64,000 nucleotides of DNA from Elusimicrobia bacterium RIFOXYA2_FULL_39_19 (GCA_001800285.1 MGVC01000020.1:1-64000), one strand, 5' to 3'; numbered from the stretch's first letter, positions 9,334 to 20,372 are shown. Made by a program: numbers and translations. Notes: generated by a model from the letters alone, not told the origin.

Positions 9334-11193
9334 ATGATTAATAATTTAGGAAAAGCTGAAATAACTCCAAAAAAAGCAGTTGTCGGGACTACTAATATTT
9401 ACACTTTGGTTTATGTTGCAGGAAAAGACGGAATTAAAAAAGGCGGTAAAATCAGGGTTTTGTTTCCCGGCGGGCACAGCTGGTCAAAGCCGCAGATTTT
9501 CCAGATAGGGCATTATAACGGGTATATAACCGTACGCTGCAGTAATGGACAGGTAGTATTAAAGCCTTCCATATTTTCTACAAATGTTGATGAGTATGGC
9601 GAGAAAATTGACAACGAAAAATTTGAAGGAAAAAGATTTTCCGGAGACTGGAACGCGGTGGAAATAGAGGTGCTAAATTCTGAAATAAAAGAAGGCGATA
9701 AAGTAAAAATAGTTTACGGCGATGTGCAGGGCGGCAAAGGATTCGGCACAATCTGTTCTCATAAATATATAAAATCAAAAAAGAATCTCAGTACTTTTGT
9801 TGTTCAGATAGATAAAAACGGTTCCGGTGAATTTAAAGAAATAAATAAATTTCCGGAAGTTAAGCTTTCTGCGCAAAAAACAGAAAGTTTAGAAGTGATA
9901 GCACCTTCGGTAGTGAAGGCGGGTGAGAAATTTGATGTGCATGTTAAAGCAAGAGATATATTTTGTAATCCGACTTGCGAATATTCAGGAGTATTAAATA
10001 TTAAAGCCAGCAGTAAGGGCTTGATGCTGCCTGCAAAAGTTGTTTTTAAAAAGAATGCGTTGGGTGTTATTAAAATCAAAAATGTTTCTGCGCTTAAACC
10101 CGGTGTTTACTGGATTACTGTAACCGATAATAAAAATAAAATAAAAGGTGAAAGTTATCCGATAAAGGTAATGCAGAATAATGAAGACAGCCTTTATTGG
10201 GGTGAAATGCATCATCATACAAACGTATCGTATGATAACATTGGAAACAGAATGTATGCAACTCCGGATGAAACCTGCGGTTATGCGCGCGATATAGCCA
10301 ATCTGGATTTTATAGTGATTACAGACCATCATAATACGCACAGTGATTTGGCATTTGAATTGTCAGAAAAAGCCTGGAAAGCAACGGTTGAAACAAGCAA
10401 CAGAATGAATAAAGACGGAAAATTTGTGGTGTTTGCCGGTATAGAATACCAGTCCAGAAGAGGGCACACAAATGTTATTTATCTAAATAACAATGAGGCC
10501 TATTGTAATAATTCAATTTTAGAAGTCACTGAACTCTGGAAGTTATATAAAGGAAAAGATGTTATTACTATGCCGCACTTCCATGCTGACTGGGGCAAAG
10601 AAGAAACCTGGCAGTGGCACGATGAAGAGTTGGAACGCCTGGTAGAAGTAAGTTCCTGTCACGGCAGGTATGAGTTTTTAGGAAACCAGCCCCGCCATCC
10701 TAAACGGATGAAGAACGAATTTTATACAGTCCAGTACCAACTGGCACAAGGGAAAAAATTAGGCATCTATTGCGGCAGTGACGACCATATGGGCCAACCG
10801 GGCAACCATCATTTAACCGCTGTAATTGCGAAAGATAAAAGTAAGAAAGCGGTATTTGAAGCATTGCGAAACAGGCATTGTTACGGAGTAACCCACCACA
10901 GAATATTCCTTGATTTTAAACTAAACGGGCATATTATGGGAGATGTTATCAGCAGCGTTTCAGAGAAAACTGATGTGCGCAATATTGAAGTAGAAGTTGC
11001 GGGAAGCGGCAGAATATTAAGCATAGCCTTGATAAAGAACAACAAGGAAATACACGTGCTCTATAACCAGCCGCATTACGCGAAGTTTAGTTTTACCGAT
11101 AAAGAGAAAGAAAAAGACACTGATTATTATTATGTGCGCGTCATTCAGGAAAATAATGAAATGGCGTGGTCCAGCCCAATTTGGGTGGAATAA
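9334..11193 (+). CDS. PHP-domain/DUF3604-like metal-dependent hydrolase
   Basis: LYWGEMHHHTNVSYD, DFIVITDHHNTHSD and CGSDDHMGQPGNHH motifs; AGAGGGG RBS before ATG 9334 (ORF opens at 9277). Confidence 0.75.
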   Translation: MINNLGKAEITPKKAVVGTTNIYTLVYVAGKDGIKKGGKIRVLFPGGHSWSKPQIFQIGHYNGYITVRCSNGQVVLKPSIFSTNVDEYGEKIDNEKFEGKRFSGDWNAVEIEVLNSEIKEGDKVKIVYGDVQGGKGFGTICSHKYIKSKKNLSTFVVQIDKNGSGEFKEINKFPEVKLSAQKTESLEVIAPSVVKAGEKFDVHVKARDIFCNPTCEYSGVLNIKASSKGLMLPAKVVFKKNALGVIKIKNVSALKPGVYWITVTDNKNKIKGESYPIKVMQNNEDSLYWGEMHHHTNVSYDNIGNRMYATPDETCGYARDIANLDFIVITDHHNTHSDLAFELSEKAWKATVETSNRMNKDGKFVVFAGIEYQSRRGHTNVIYLNNNEAYCNNSILEVTELWKLYKGKDVITMPHFHADWGKEETWQWHDEELERLVEVSSCHGRYEFLGNQPRHPKRMKNEFYTVQYQLAQGKKLGIYCGSDDHMGQPGNHHLTAVIAKDKSKKAVFEALRNRHCYGVTHHRIFLDFKLNGHIMGDVISSVSEKTDVRNIEVEVAGSGRILSIALIKNNKEIHVLYNQPHYAKFSFTDKEKEKDTDYYYVRVIQENNEMAWSSPIWVE

Positions 11194-11354
11194 AAACGCC
11201 GATTAGCCCAGAAAATACTACGCAGATTGGCGCAGACAAATAAAAACATAAAATAAGTATTCTTCGAACGAAGCAAAGCGTAGTTGAGAAGATATGAAAA
11301 AATATTAGGTGAATTCGCTGTCATTTGTATAATCTGGAATTTTTGGGGATTTTA

Positions 11355-12398
11355 ATGGAAAAAGAAATTGGTTTTGGGATTATCGGCTGCGGGACCATTG
11401 CTTCCTGGCATATAAACGGAATTGAAAATACCAAAGGTGCAAAGTTAGTTGCCGTGTGCGACAGATCAGAAGATAAAGCAAAAAAAACCGCCTCTGAAAA
11501 AAATGTTGATTATTATACTGGCCTTGGTGAAATGCTTAAACGTAAAGATTTGGATGTAGTTTGTATTTGCACCCCTTCTTCGCTTCACACGGAACAGGCC
11601 ATAGCAGCTGCACAAGCAGGGAAACACGTAATTACTGAAAAACCTATGGCAATTACTTTAGAAAAAGCAAACCGGATGATTGATGTCTGCAAAAAAAATA
11701 AAGTGAAATTAAGTTGTGTATTTCAGCTTCGTTTTACAGAGCCTTACGCAAAAATAAAAAAAGTAATTGACAGCGGAGAATTAGGAAAATTAACTCTGGG
11801 AGACTGCTATCTGAAATATTACCGCAGCCAGGCTTATTATGATTCTGCCGGCTGGCGCGGTACCTGGGAATTTGACGGCGGCGGAGCCCTGATGAACCAG
11901 GGCATACACATGATAGATTTACTGCAATGGTATATGGGCCCGGTGGAAAGTGTTTTTGGCCATTGTAAAACATTGGCGCGTAAAATAGAAGTTGAAGATA
12001 CGGCGGCTGCGGTAATTAAGTTTAAAAACGGCGCCATAGGAGTTATTGAAGGAACTACTTCGGTTTTCCCTTCCAATATTCCTCACCGGCTGGAACTGCA
12101 CGGCGACCGCGGTTCAATAATGTTTTCAGGTTCCGGCCTGGCGCGCTGGGAAGTAGAAGGCCCTGACGGAAAGGTTATAGATAAACTGCAGGATACAGCC
12201 AAAGAAACCCAGAAAGCTATTACTAAGCCTACGGATATCAGCTGGGAAGGCCACCAACAAGTTATTGGGGACATGGTGTCAGCAATAAAAGAAAATCGTG
12301 AGCCTGTAGTAACCGGTGAAGATGGAAAAAAGGCGCTGGAAATTATTTTGGCCATATATGAATCTTCAAAAACCGGAAAAGAAATTAAATTACCGTGA
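11355..12398 (+). CDS. Gfo/Idh/MocA family oxidoreductase
   Basis: FGIIGCGTIASWHINGI Rossmann motif; EKPMAITLEKANRMID. Internal ATG 11355 preferred. Confidence 0.9.
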   Translation: MEKEIGFGIIGCGTIASWHINGIENTKGAKLVAVCDRSEDKAKKTASEKNVDYYTGLGEMLKRKDLDVVCICTPSSLHTEQAIAAAQAGKHVITEKPMAITLEKANRMIDVCKKNKVKLSCVFQLRFTEPYAKIKKVIDSGELGKLTLGDCYLKYYRSQAYYDSAGWRGTWEFDGGGALMNQGIHMIDLLQWYMGPVESVFGHCKTLARKIEVEDTAAAVIKFKNGAIGVIEGTTSVFPSNIPHRLELHGDRGSIMFSGSGLARWEVEGPDGKVIDKLQDTAKETQKAITKPTDISWEGHQQVIGDMVSAIKENREPVVTGEDGKKALEIILAIYESSKTGKEIKLP

Positions 12399-12422
12399 TA
12401 TAAGAGGCAGGTAAATATAAAC

Positions 12423-13526
12423 ATGAAAAATAACATTAAAAAAATGGACAAAAATATGGCGCTGCAAAAAACAAATACTAATCCTTTGAAATGGTATAAC
12501 CCAAAAGAAAAACCATTCCGTATTTCCGGGTTAGCCTGGTTTGACAAAGATAAACTTTATCAGAGGCTTCCGGTTAAACCCTCACACCAGGTTCCCAAGA
12601 TAGTCAGCTATTTAGCGGGCATGCCTGCCGGAGCGCAACTAAGTTTTAAGACAAATTCAAAGCGCCTGGCAATCAGGGTTAAATTAGAGGAACTGGAATG
12701 GATGGAACACATGACTGTTACTGGTCAGGGCGGATTTGATTGTTACTTAGGCAATCCGGGCAGGCAAAAATATGTAAGTACCGCAAGATTCGGATTTAAA
12801 ACAGATTATGAATTTACTTTTTTTGAATTTGATGAACCGGAAATGCGCAGTGTAACCCTTAATTTTCCGTTGTATCAGGGCGTAAAGAGTATTGAGATCG
12901 GGCTTAATGAAAACGCTAAAATATTGAGCGCAGAATCCCGCATAAGCAATAAACGGATTATATTTTACGGGACCTCTATAACACAGGGCGGATGCGCTTC
13001 CAGGCCCGGCATGGCTTATACAAATATTTTAAGCAGGAGATTTAATTATGAGTTTATTAATCTTGGTTTTTCAGGCAATGGCAAAGGTGAACCGGAACTT
13101 GCCAGGATTATTACGGAGATAAAAAATCCCGGATGTTTTGTTCTTGATTACGAGGCAAATTGCGTAAGCACTGAGAATTATAAAGTCACATTGCCGAATT
13201 TTATTAAAATATTGAGAGAAAAGCACCCATTAATTCCAATTATTCTTATTTCCCAGATTCCTGTTGCAAAGGATTATTTTGAAGCCCGGCGGTTGAATAG
13301 TAAAATTGAACGAAGAAAGTTTTCTGTAAAATTAATAAAAAAGCTTAAAAAAGCCGGAGATAAAAATATTTATTTTATTGACGGCTCAAAATTTTTCGGG
13401 AAATACACCGATGAGTGCACGGTTGACGGGGTGCATCCTACCGACCTTGGATTTATGAAAATGGCAGATGCCCTGACACCTGTATTTAAAAAACTTATTA
13501 AGAACAATAAATTATTTCGTAAATAG
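12423..13526 (+). CDS. SGNH/GDSL-type hydrolase with N-terminal accessory domain
   Basis: IIFYGTSITQGGCASRPG ... NLGFSGNGKGEPELA ... DGVHPTDLGF. Confidence 0.85.
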   Translation: MKNNIKKMDKNMALQKTNTNPLKWYNPKEKPFRISGLAWFDKDKLYQRLPVKPSHQVPKIVSYLAGMPAGAQLSFKTNSKRLAIRVKLEELEWMEHMTVTGQGGFDCYLGNPGRQKYVSTARFGFKTDYEFTFFEFDEPEMRSVTLNFPLYQGVKSIEIGLNENAKILSAESRISNKRIIFYGTSITQGGCASRPGMAYTNILSRRFNYEFINLGFSGNGKGEPELARIITEIKNPGCFVLDYEANCVSTENYKVTLPNFIKILREKHPLIPIILISQIPVAKDYFEARRLNSKIERRKFSVKLIKKLKKAGDKNIYFIDGSKFFGKYTDECTVDGVHPTDLGFMKMADALTPVFKKLIKNNKLFRK

Positions 13527-13537
13527 GATGGTGAAAA

Positions 13538-14374
13538 ATGAAAGTTTATGTTATGGTAGATTTTGAGGGAGCAACAGGATTTCATGAATGGGATAACTGT
13601 ATGTCGGTTGATCCGCTGGTTGTGGAAAAAAGAAACCGTTTAAGAAAAATACTAACCGGTGAAGTTAATGCGGCTGTTGAAGGGTTATATGCGGCAGGCG
13701 CTGCGGAGATAGTTATCTGGGATTCGCACGGGCCTTTTAATAATTGTGACAATTTGTATTATGAAGAACTTAATAAGGAAGTGTGGCTGATAGTGGGCTG
13801 GAAAGGCCTGCCGGAATTTTTCCCTTTACTGGATGATAGTTTCAGCGCTGGTGTTTATATAGGCGGTCATGCGATGAAAGGTACTCCTAATGCAGTGACA
13901 CCGCATACCTGCAATGAACTTAACGGTATGAAACTTGGCGAGGTGGGAATGTTTGCTGCTATGTGCGGATGGCATAAAGTTCCTATGATATTTATAAGCG
14001 GAGACAGTACAACCATAGAAGAGGTTAAACAGGTTGTTCCTGATGTCCGGTATGCTATTACAAAAGAATCGTTCGGCCCGTATGCTATAAAAACGCGGAT
14101 GCCTAAAAAAAGCCAGGAACTTATCCGTATTGAAACTGAAAAAGCATTGAAAAACGTAAAAAATATTAAGCCTTTTGTCATTAAACCGCCTTTTGTTTAT
14201 AAGCTTGGAAAAAATGAGGTTAAAGGTGATAATTTGAGAAAAGTGCATTTTGATGCACTGGTGGGCTGGACACAATTTGGTACGCAGGAGGTGGAGCCGG
14301 AGTTGGGTAGATACGATAAAAAACTTAATGAATGGTTAAAAGAAAAATCATTCCTCGGCCCGGATCATGTATAA
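13538..14374 (+). CDS. M55 family (DppA-like) D-aminopeptidase
   Basis: MKVYVMVDFEGATGF...IVIWDSHGPFNN...GGHAMKGTPNAVTPHT...LGEVGMFAA. Confidence 0.85.
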   Translation: MKVYVMVDFEGATGFHEWDNCMSVDPLVVEKRNRLRKILTGEVNAAVEGLYAAGAAEIVIWDSHGPFNNCDNLYYEELNKEVWLIVGWKGLPEFFPLLDDSFSAGVYIGGHAMKGTPNAVTPHTCNELNGMKLGEVGMFAAMCGWHKVPMIFISGDSTTIEEVKQVVPDVRYAITKESFGPYAIKTRMPKKSQELIRIETEKALKNVKNIKPFVIKPPFVYKLGKNEVKGDNLRKVHFDALVGWTQFGTQEVEPELGRYDKKLNEWLKEKSFLGPDHV

Positions 14375-14384
14375 AGTTGATTTC

Positions 14385-14445
14385 AGATTTGAAATTTTGA
14401 GTAGGACGAAACTCCGAAATTCTTACAGCTTAATTCCGGAGAAAA
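14385..14445 (+). repeat. Intercistronic hairpin repeat, copy A
   Basis: TAGGACGAAACTCCGAAATTCTTACAGCTTAATTCCGGAGAA; stem CTCCGAAATT/AATTCCGGAG with one mismatch. Confidence 0.75.
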
Positions 14446-14462
14446 ATTAAAGGGGAATTACA

Positions 14463-15242
14463 ATGGCTCAGTGGGAAAATTTGACGGAAAAAGATTTTGG
14501 GAAAGAACTGGTAAAATCACAAAAAGTTTGTGTCCTGCCTATAGCTGTAATGGAAAGGCATGGGGACCATCTGCCTTTGGGAACTGATGTATTTTTTAAC
14601 CACAAAATTGCCTGCCTGGCGGCAGAAATTGAAAAAGCTGTTGTTTTTCCAATGTATTATTTTACGCAGATTTTGGAAGGAAAGCATAAATTGGGAACAA
14701 TAGCATTAAGTGCAAATCTTGTGCTTGAATTGCTTGAAAGTGTTTGTGATGAAATAGGAAGGAATGGGTTTAAAAAAATTATAATTTTAAACGGCCACGG
14801 AGGCAACCCTTCATTTGTTTCATTTTTTATCCAGAGCCTGCTGAACAAGAAAAAAGATTATATGGTTTATTACCCGAAAGAATCCTGGAAAGTTTGCTGG
14901 GAAAAATTCAAAAACCCTAAATTAGCAGATAATCACGGGGGGCATCTGGAAACAAGTATATTACTTGCTGTATGCAGGGATTTAGTTAAAATGGAAGATG
15001 TGCAAAAGCCTGCCGTGTGTTTAAACAGGTTAAAACATTTAGGCGATATTGCTACACCGGTCAGCTGGTATGCAGATTATCCTGACCATTATGCCGGTGA
15101 TGCTTCAAAATCTGATATAAATATGGGTAAAAAAATGCTGGAAGAATCTGTTAAATATACAGCCAAAGTTATAAAAATTGTAAAACAGGATAAGGTTGCA
15201 GAAAAACTATATAATGAATTTTTTAACAGGAGTAAAAGATGA
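14463..15242 (+). CDS. Creatininase family protein
   Basis: PIAVMERHGDHLPLGTD ... ILNGHGGNPSF ... DNHGGHLETS. Confidence 0.85.
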   Translation: MAQWENLTEKDFGKELVKSQKVCVLPIAVMERHGDHLPLGTDVFFNHKIACLAAEIEKAVVFPMYYFTQILEGKHKLGTIALSANLVLELLESVCDEIGRNGFKKIIILNGHGGNPSFVSFFIQSLLNKKKDYMVYYPKESWKVCWEKFKNPKLADNHGGHLETSILLAVCRDLVKMEDVQKPAVCLNRLKHLGDIATPVSWYADYPDHYAGDASKSDINMGKKMLEESVKYTAKVIKIVKQDKVAEKLYNEFFNRSKR

Positions 15243-17548
15243 AATACGGAAGTTTCAGCAAAGATTATATGGAATATGTAATAACTACGCCTGATACACC
15301 CAGAGACTGGGATAACCATATGTCTAATGACGAATATGGCATGAGAATTAATCAGATTGGCGAAGGTTACAGCCTTCTGCCGGACGCAGATGGAAACAAA
15401 GTAACCTATTACCATCCTGATACTCATGAGGGGAAATATGTTTATGTAAGAGACAGGGATACAGAAAAATTCTGGTCTTCAAACTTTGCGCCGGTAAAAA
15501 AATCCTGTAAATATTTTGAATGCCGCCACGGCATAGGGTATACAACATTTAATACTGAAACAGAAAAAATACAGTCCTCCCTGACTTTGTTTGTTCCTCC
15601 TCAGGATCCTGTAGAACTATGGATTTATAAAGTTAAGAATACAGATACAAAAAAAAGAAAGTTATCTATATTTCCTTTTATTGAATGGCAGTTATCCCCT
15701 TTTATGGAACCCTGGGATAATTATGCCTGGTACACAAAATGCAATTATAATCAAACGGAAAAACTTATTGTTTGTTCTATCCGCAACCCCCGCATGATTG
15801 AAAAAATATATCAGGGGTTTGCAGGCATTGACTGCAAGTTTACTTCCTATGAATGTAAACGTTCAGGTTTTTTTGGTGGAAATACTGTCAGCAATCCGAA
15901 AGCAGTAATTAATGGAAAGTTATCAAAAAGCGCTGTAACCGGCGGTGAGCGCGCGGTAGGTATATTTCAGGTTGATTTGGAATTAAAACCCAACGAAGAA
16001 AAAACCATAAACCTGATTATGGGTTTTTCAAAAGATGCCCAAAAACGCAGCAGTTATGTAAAGAAATATTTAGGCGGCAATAAAACCGGAAAAGCGCTAT
16101 TGGAAACTAAAAAATTCTGGCAGGTAATGATTGACCGCAACAAAATAACTACTCCGGATGAAAAATTTAATGCCATGTCAAACATATGGCTTAAATCCAA
16201 CCTGCATACTTTAATCCGCATACTGAGAGAAGGTTATAAGGGTTCCCGGGATACTTTTCAGGACGTTATGGCCAACTGCCATCTTGACCGTAATATATCA
16301 AGAAAAAGGCTTCTGCAAATGTTATCCAAACAGTACCCTGACGGCAAATTAATAAGGCAGTGGTGTTTTTCTACCGGCAGGGACGATACACGCCTTTATA
16401 ATGATATTCCTGTCTGGGCCATATTTGCCACAGCAAAGTACGTTAAAGAAACCGGTGATTTTAAAATATTAGATGAAAAACTTCCTTTTTATGAAAGCAG
16501 TGAATCAGGCAGTGTTTATGAACATAATAAAAGGGCCATGGAATTTTTGTTAAAAACAAGGGGTATCGGCGGGTTAATCAGGCCCAGCAAGGGTGACTGG
16601 GATGATTCGCTTGACGGTATAGACAGAAAAGGAAAAGGAATAAGTATCTGGCTTTCACAGGCCGCCTGCACAGCACTTCTTGAAATGATGGAAATGGCAA
16701 AATTAAAAGGTGAAAAGAATTTAGTTGAAAAATACAAAAAAGCATACGAAGATTTAAAAAACAAAATAAATAAATCCTGCTGGGACGGCCAGTGGTATAT
16801 CCGTGCAATTTCAGATAACGGTACAGTGCTCGGTTCAAAAAAATGCAATGAAGGAAAAGTTTTTCTTCTGCCCCAGGCCTGGGCTATTATTTCAGGAACA
16901 GCTGATGAACCCAGAGCCAAAACCTGTCTGGATTCTGTTGAAAAAAATCTTCAGACAAAATACGGGCCGTTACTGTTTACTCCTGCATATCAGAGCTACA
17001 ATGAAAATATAGGAAGACTGAGCATTATACCAATAGCTTTCGGTGAAAACGGAAATATTTATATTCACGCTGTGTTTTTCTATATAATGGCAAACCTGAA
17101 ATACGGCCGTCCGGATATTGCCTATGACTGCTTAAAGAAAGTTTCACCCTGGTTTGAACTGCATGACCAAAAAATCACCAAAGAGCCGCCTTATTCATTA
17201 TCGAACTGTTATACCGGCCCGGAAAACAAAGAAAAATTCGGTGAAACCTACTGCAGTTGGTTTAGTTCAAGCTGCAGCTGGTCATACTTCATTGTCCTGG
17301 AGTGGTTTTTAGGTATACGTGCAGAGTACGATGGTTTAAGAGTTGACCCCTGCCTGCCTTCTGTTTGGAAAAAAGCAAGCGTTATAAGGCATTTCAGGAA
17401 AGATATTTATGAAATTGATATTAAGGATAATTCAAAAGGGCAGAAAAAACAAATTGAAATTGAAGTTGACAGTAAGATAATCCAGGGAAACCTTATAAAG
17501 CCTTTTAACGACGGAAAAAGGCACAAAGTACAGGTGCATATTAAATAA
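15239..17548 (+). CDS. GH94-like glycoside phosphorylase
   Basis: MKYGSFSKDYMEYVITTPDTPRDWDNHM...; SRDTFQDVMA; GDWDDSLD; ATGA overlap with upstream gene. Confidence 0.8.
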   Translation: MKYGSFSKDYMEYVITTPDTPRDWDNHMSNDEYGMRINQIGEGYSLLPDADGNKVTYYHPDTHEGKYVYVRDRDTEKFWSSNFAPVKKSCKYFECRHGIGYTTFNTETEKIQSSLTLFVPPQDPVELWIYKVKNTDTKKRKLSIFPFIEWQLSPFMEPWDNYAWYTKCNYNQTEKLIVCSIRNPRMIEKIYQGFAGIDCKFTSYECKRSGFFGGNTVSNPKAVINGKLSKSAVTGGERAVGIFQVDLELKPNEEKTINLIMGFSKDAQKRSSYVKKYLGGNKTGKALLETKKFWQVMIDRNKITTPDEKFNAMSNIWLKSNLHTLIRILREGYKGSRDTFQDVMANCHLDRNISRKRLLQMLSKQYPDGKLIRQWCFSTGRDDTRLYNDIPVWAIFATAKYVKETGDFKILDEKLPFYESSESGSVYEHNKRAMEFLLKTRGIGGLIRPSKGDWDDSLDGIDRKGKGISIWLSQAACTALLEMMEMAKLKGEKNLVEKYKKAYEDLKNKINKSCWDGQWYIRAISDNGTVLGSKKCNEGKVFLLPQAWAIISGTADEPRAKTCLDSVEKNLQTKYGPLLFTPAYQSYNENIGRLSIIPIAFGENGNIYIHAVFFYIMANLKYGRPDIAYDCLKKVSPWFELHDQKITKEPPYSLSNCYTGPENKEKFGETYCSWFSSSCSWSYFIVLEWFLGIRAEYDGLRVDPCLPSVWKKASVIRHFRKDIYEIDIKDNSKGQKKQIEIEVDSKIIQGNLIKPFNDGKRHKVQVHIK

Positions 17549-18963
17549 TGAAAAAGTATAAAAACATTTTATTGATTTCAACAGATCAGCACAGGGCAGA
17601 TGCAGCAGGTATTTACGGCAACCCTGTTATTAAAACACCCAATATTGACAGGTTAGGAAAAGAAGGGGTTGTTTTTACCAATGCTTTTACTTGTGCGCCA
17701 GTCTGCGGGCCGTCCAGAACCAGCATTTTAACCGGCTGTTACCCGCACACGCACAGGTCCAACAATAACGATTTGCCTATTGCAAAAGGCCAGGTAACTT
17801 TAATTGATTTATTAAACAAAGAAGGATACCTGACAGCTGCTGTAGGTAAAATGCATTTTGCGCCGCCGGAAGCTGCTTACGGGTTAAAATATAAAGTTTT
17901 AACAGAAGAAGGCAGATTACCTGCAGACAAAGATGCATTTCAGAAATTTCTAAAGAAAAATGGTTTTGGCGGGAAAGAAAGAAAATGGGACTGGAATACA
18001 TATCATAAAGATTTTCAGGCCGTTACATCACCCCTGCCGGAAGAATGTTTTGACAGCACTTTTATCGGCAACGAGGCGGTTGATTTTATTAAAAAGAAAG
18101 GAAATAATAAATTCTTTTTATGGGCTTCTTTTGTAGGCCCTCACCTGCCGTTTGTAGCACCCAAGCCGTTTGATGTTATGTATGACCCCAAAAAAGTACC
18201 GATGCCTCATTATCACAAAAAAGAACCCGGCTCAAAAACGCAGCTGCAGAAAGATATTTATAAAAGATTCGGGTTTAATAAACTCAATGAAAGAATAATA
18301 AGAAAAGTAACGGCTTATTACTATGGCCAGATTTCACTGATAGATAAAAATATCGGGAAAATAGTAAGACAGCTTGAAGAACAGAACCTTTTAAAAAATA
18401 CTCTGATAATTTTTACCAGTGATCACGGTGAAATGCTGGGCGACCATAAAATGTTATGGAAAGGCCCTTACATGTATGACGGGATAGTAAAGATTCCGTT
18501 TATCTGCAGAATGCCCGGGACGAAACATAAAAAAGTTAATGCCATGATTTCAAATGTGGACATATTGCCTACAATAATGGAATATCTGGGTTTGCCGGTG
18601 CCTGAGTTTGTGCAGGGGAAAGGCCTGTCAGGTTTAGTCAAACACGGCCGGCAGGAAGATTGGCGCGAAGCGGTATTCAGTGAGCTTGGCAAAAGCATAA
18701 AAATGATACGGACTAAAGACTGGAAATATGTTTATTATTACAATGAACCAATCAGAGAATTATATAATCTGCGCAAAGACCCTTATGAATATCATAACCT
18801 GGCTTACAAAAAAGGTTATGGAAAAAAATGCAGGGAAATGGAAAATAAATTACTTGCCTGGATGATAGATACAGAAAACAAGCCCGTAAAAAGAGGCTAT
18901 AAAATAAAAAGAACCTTCCAGGATAAATTTAAAACCCTTTACTACGATAAAATCCAAAAATAA
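17548..18963 (+). CDS. Type I sulfatase
   Basis: NILLISTDQHRADAAGIYG; CGPSRTSILTG formylglycine motif; FTSDHGEMLGDHKMLWKGPYMYDG. Confidence 0.92.
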   Translation: MKKYKNILLISTDQHRADAAGIYGNPVIKTPNIDRLGKEGVVFTNAFTCAPVCGPSRTSILTGCYPHTHRSNNNDLPIAKGQVTLIDLLNKEGYLTAAVGKMHFAPPEAAYGLKYKVLTEEGRLPADKDAFQKFLKKNGFGGKERKWDWNTYHKDFQAVTSPLPEECFDSTFIGNEAVDFIKKKGNNKFFLWASFVGPHLPFVAPKPFDVMYDPKKVPMPHYHKKEPGSKTQLQKDIYKRFGFNKLNERIIRKVTAYYYGQISLIDKNIGKIVRQLEEQNLLKNTLIIFTSDHGEMLGDHKMLWKGPYMYDGIVKIPFICRMPGTKHKKVNAMISNVDILPTIMEYLGLPVPEFVQGKGLSGLVKHGRQEDWREAVFSELGKSIKMIRTKDWKYVYYYNEPIRELYNLRKDPYEYHNLAYKKGYGKKCREMENKLLAWMIDTENKPVKRGYKIKRTFQDKFKTLYYDKIQK

Positions 18964-18989
18964 TACGAACAGAAGAGAGGAATTTTTAA

Positions 18990-20360
18990 ATGAACTCAGA
19001 CATTAAGGTATTGGAAATCAAAGCTTATTTTAGTTTAGAGCTGGCGCGCTATCCCCTAAAGTTCGGCGCAGTAACCATGGACAGGATAACTTATGCCCAG
19101 ATTAAAGTAAAAGTTCAAAACAAAGCCGGCAATACTGCCTACGGCTACGGCAGTATATTTTTATCGGACGTCTGGGCTTTTCCTACTTTTGCCATAAGCC
19201 ATGAAGAAAAAGACAAAGCCATGTCCGAAATAACCCGCAGGTTCTCTAAAATGGTTTTGGATTATAAGGAATTCGCGCACCCTGTTGAAATTTTCATGGA
19301 CTTGGAAGAAGATTTAAAAAAACTTACGAAAGATATATCAAAAGAATTTAATTTCAAGGAAGAAATGCCGTTTTTAGCCGGGCTTGTGTCAGCATCGCCC
19401 ATAGATGCGGCCTTGCATGATGCTTTCGGAAATGTAAATAATATTTCAACTTATGACGGCTATTCAAAAGATTTTATGAAACACGATATTTCCAGGTGGC
19501 TTGGCAATAGTTTTAAAGGAAAATATATAAGCGATTACATAAAAAAGAGTTACGGCGAAAAAATTCCTGTGTTCCATTTGGTGGGTGGTTTAGATAAATT
19601 GCTGGAATCGGAAATTGACAGCAAGGACCCAAAAGACGGGTTGCCTGTTTCGCTTGAAAAATGGGCAGAAGCGGATGGTTTGTTCTGCTTGAAAGTAAAA
19701 CTCAGGGGCAAGGATTTGCAGTGGGATGTTGATCGCTTTGTGGATGTTGTCAAAGTTACGCATAAATCAAATAAGGAAGCAAAAGAATTTTTCTTTACCG
19801 TAGATACCAACGAGCAGTGCGAGACACCCCAATACATGATAGATTTCTGCATGAAGGTAAAAGAAAAATATCCTCTGGCTTTGGAAGAAATGCTTTACAT
19901 AGAACAACCTACGGAGAGAGATTTAAGGCTGCATAAATATGATATGAGTAAATTATCAAAAATTAAACCGGTTATGATAGACGAAAGCCTGATTTCTTTT
20001 GAAGATTTTGACCTGGCCATGGATCTGGGCTGGAGCGGTGTTGCATTAAAGGTATGCAAATGCCATTCTTCCGCTTTATTATTCATGGCAAAAGCGGATG
20101 AAGCAAAAATAAAATATACTGTTCAGGACTTAACTAATCCAGGGATAGCGTTACTGCAGTCCGCAGGGTTTGCATCCAGGATAAATACAATTAAAGGAGT
20201 TGAAGCAAACGCTCACCAGTTCTATCCGAACACCTCTCTGCCGGAAGCAAAAGTACACCCGGGAGTTTTTAAAAGAGAAAAAGGTTGTCTGAACCTGACA
20301 ACTTTAAAAGGCAGCGGGTTTGGATACCAGATGGATAAAATAAACCGCAAATTTGAATAA
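18990..20360 (+). CDS. Enolase-superfamily (mandelate racemase-like) enzyme
   Basis: FCLKVKLRGKD, FFTVDTNEQ, LYIEQPTERD, MIDESLISFED. Confidence 0.75.
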   Translation: MNSDIKVLEIKAYFSLELARYPLKFGAVTMDRITYAQIKVKVQNKAGNTAYGYGSIFLSDVWAFPTFAISHEEKDKAMSEITRRFSKMVLDYKEFAHPVEIFMDLEEDLKKLTKDISKEFNFKEEMPFLAGLVSASPIDAALHDAFGNVNNISTYDGYSKDFMKHDISRWLGNSFKGKYISDYIKKSYGEKIPVFHLVGGLDKLLESEIDSKDPKDGLPVSLEKWAEADGLFCLKVKLRGKDLQWDVDRFVDVVKVTHKSNKEAKEFFFTVDTNEQCETPQYMIDFCMKVKEKYPLALEEMLYIEQPTERDLRLHKYDMSKLSKIKPVMIDESLISFEDFDLAMDLGWSGVALKVCKCHSSALLFMAKADEAKIKYTVQDLTNPGIALLQSAGFASRINTIKGVEANAHQFYPNTSLPEAKVHPGVFKREKGCLNLTTLKGSGFGYQMDKINRKFE

Positions 20361-20372
20361 GAGGGAAATGAA

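Noticed and set aside
11194-11320. Possible small RNA or repeat (ACGCAGATTGGCGCAGA, TTCTTCGAACGAAGCAAAGCG)
   Set aside because: Resembles common intergenic repeat phrases; only one copy seen here and no clear fold, so not reported as a feature.
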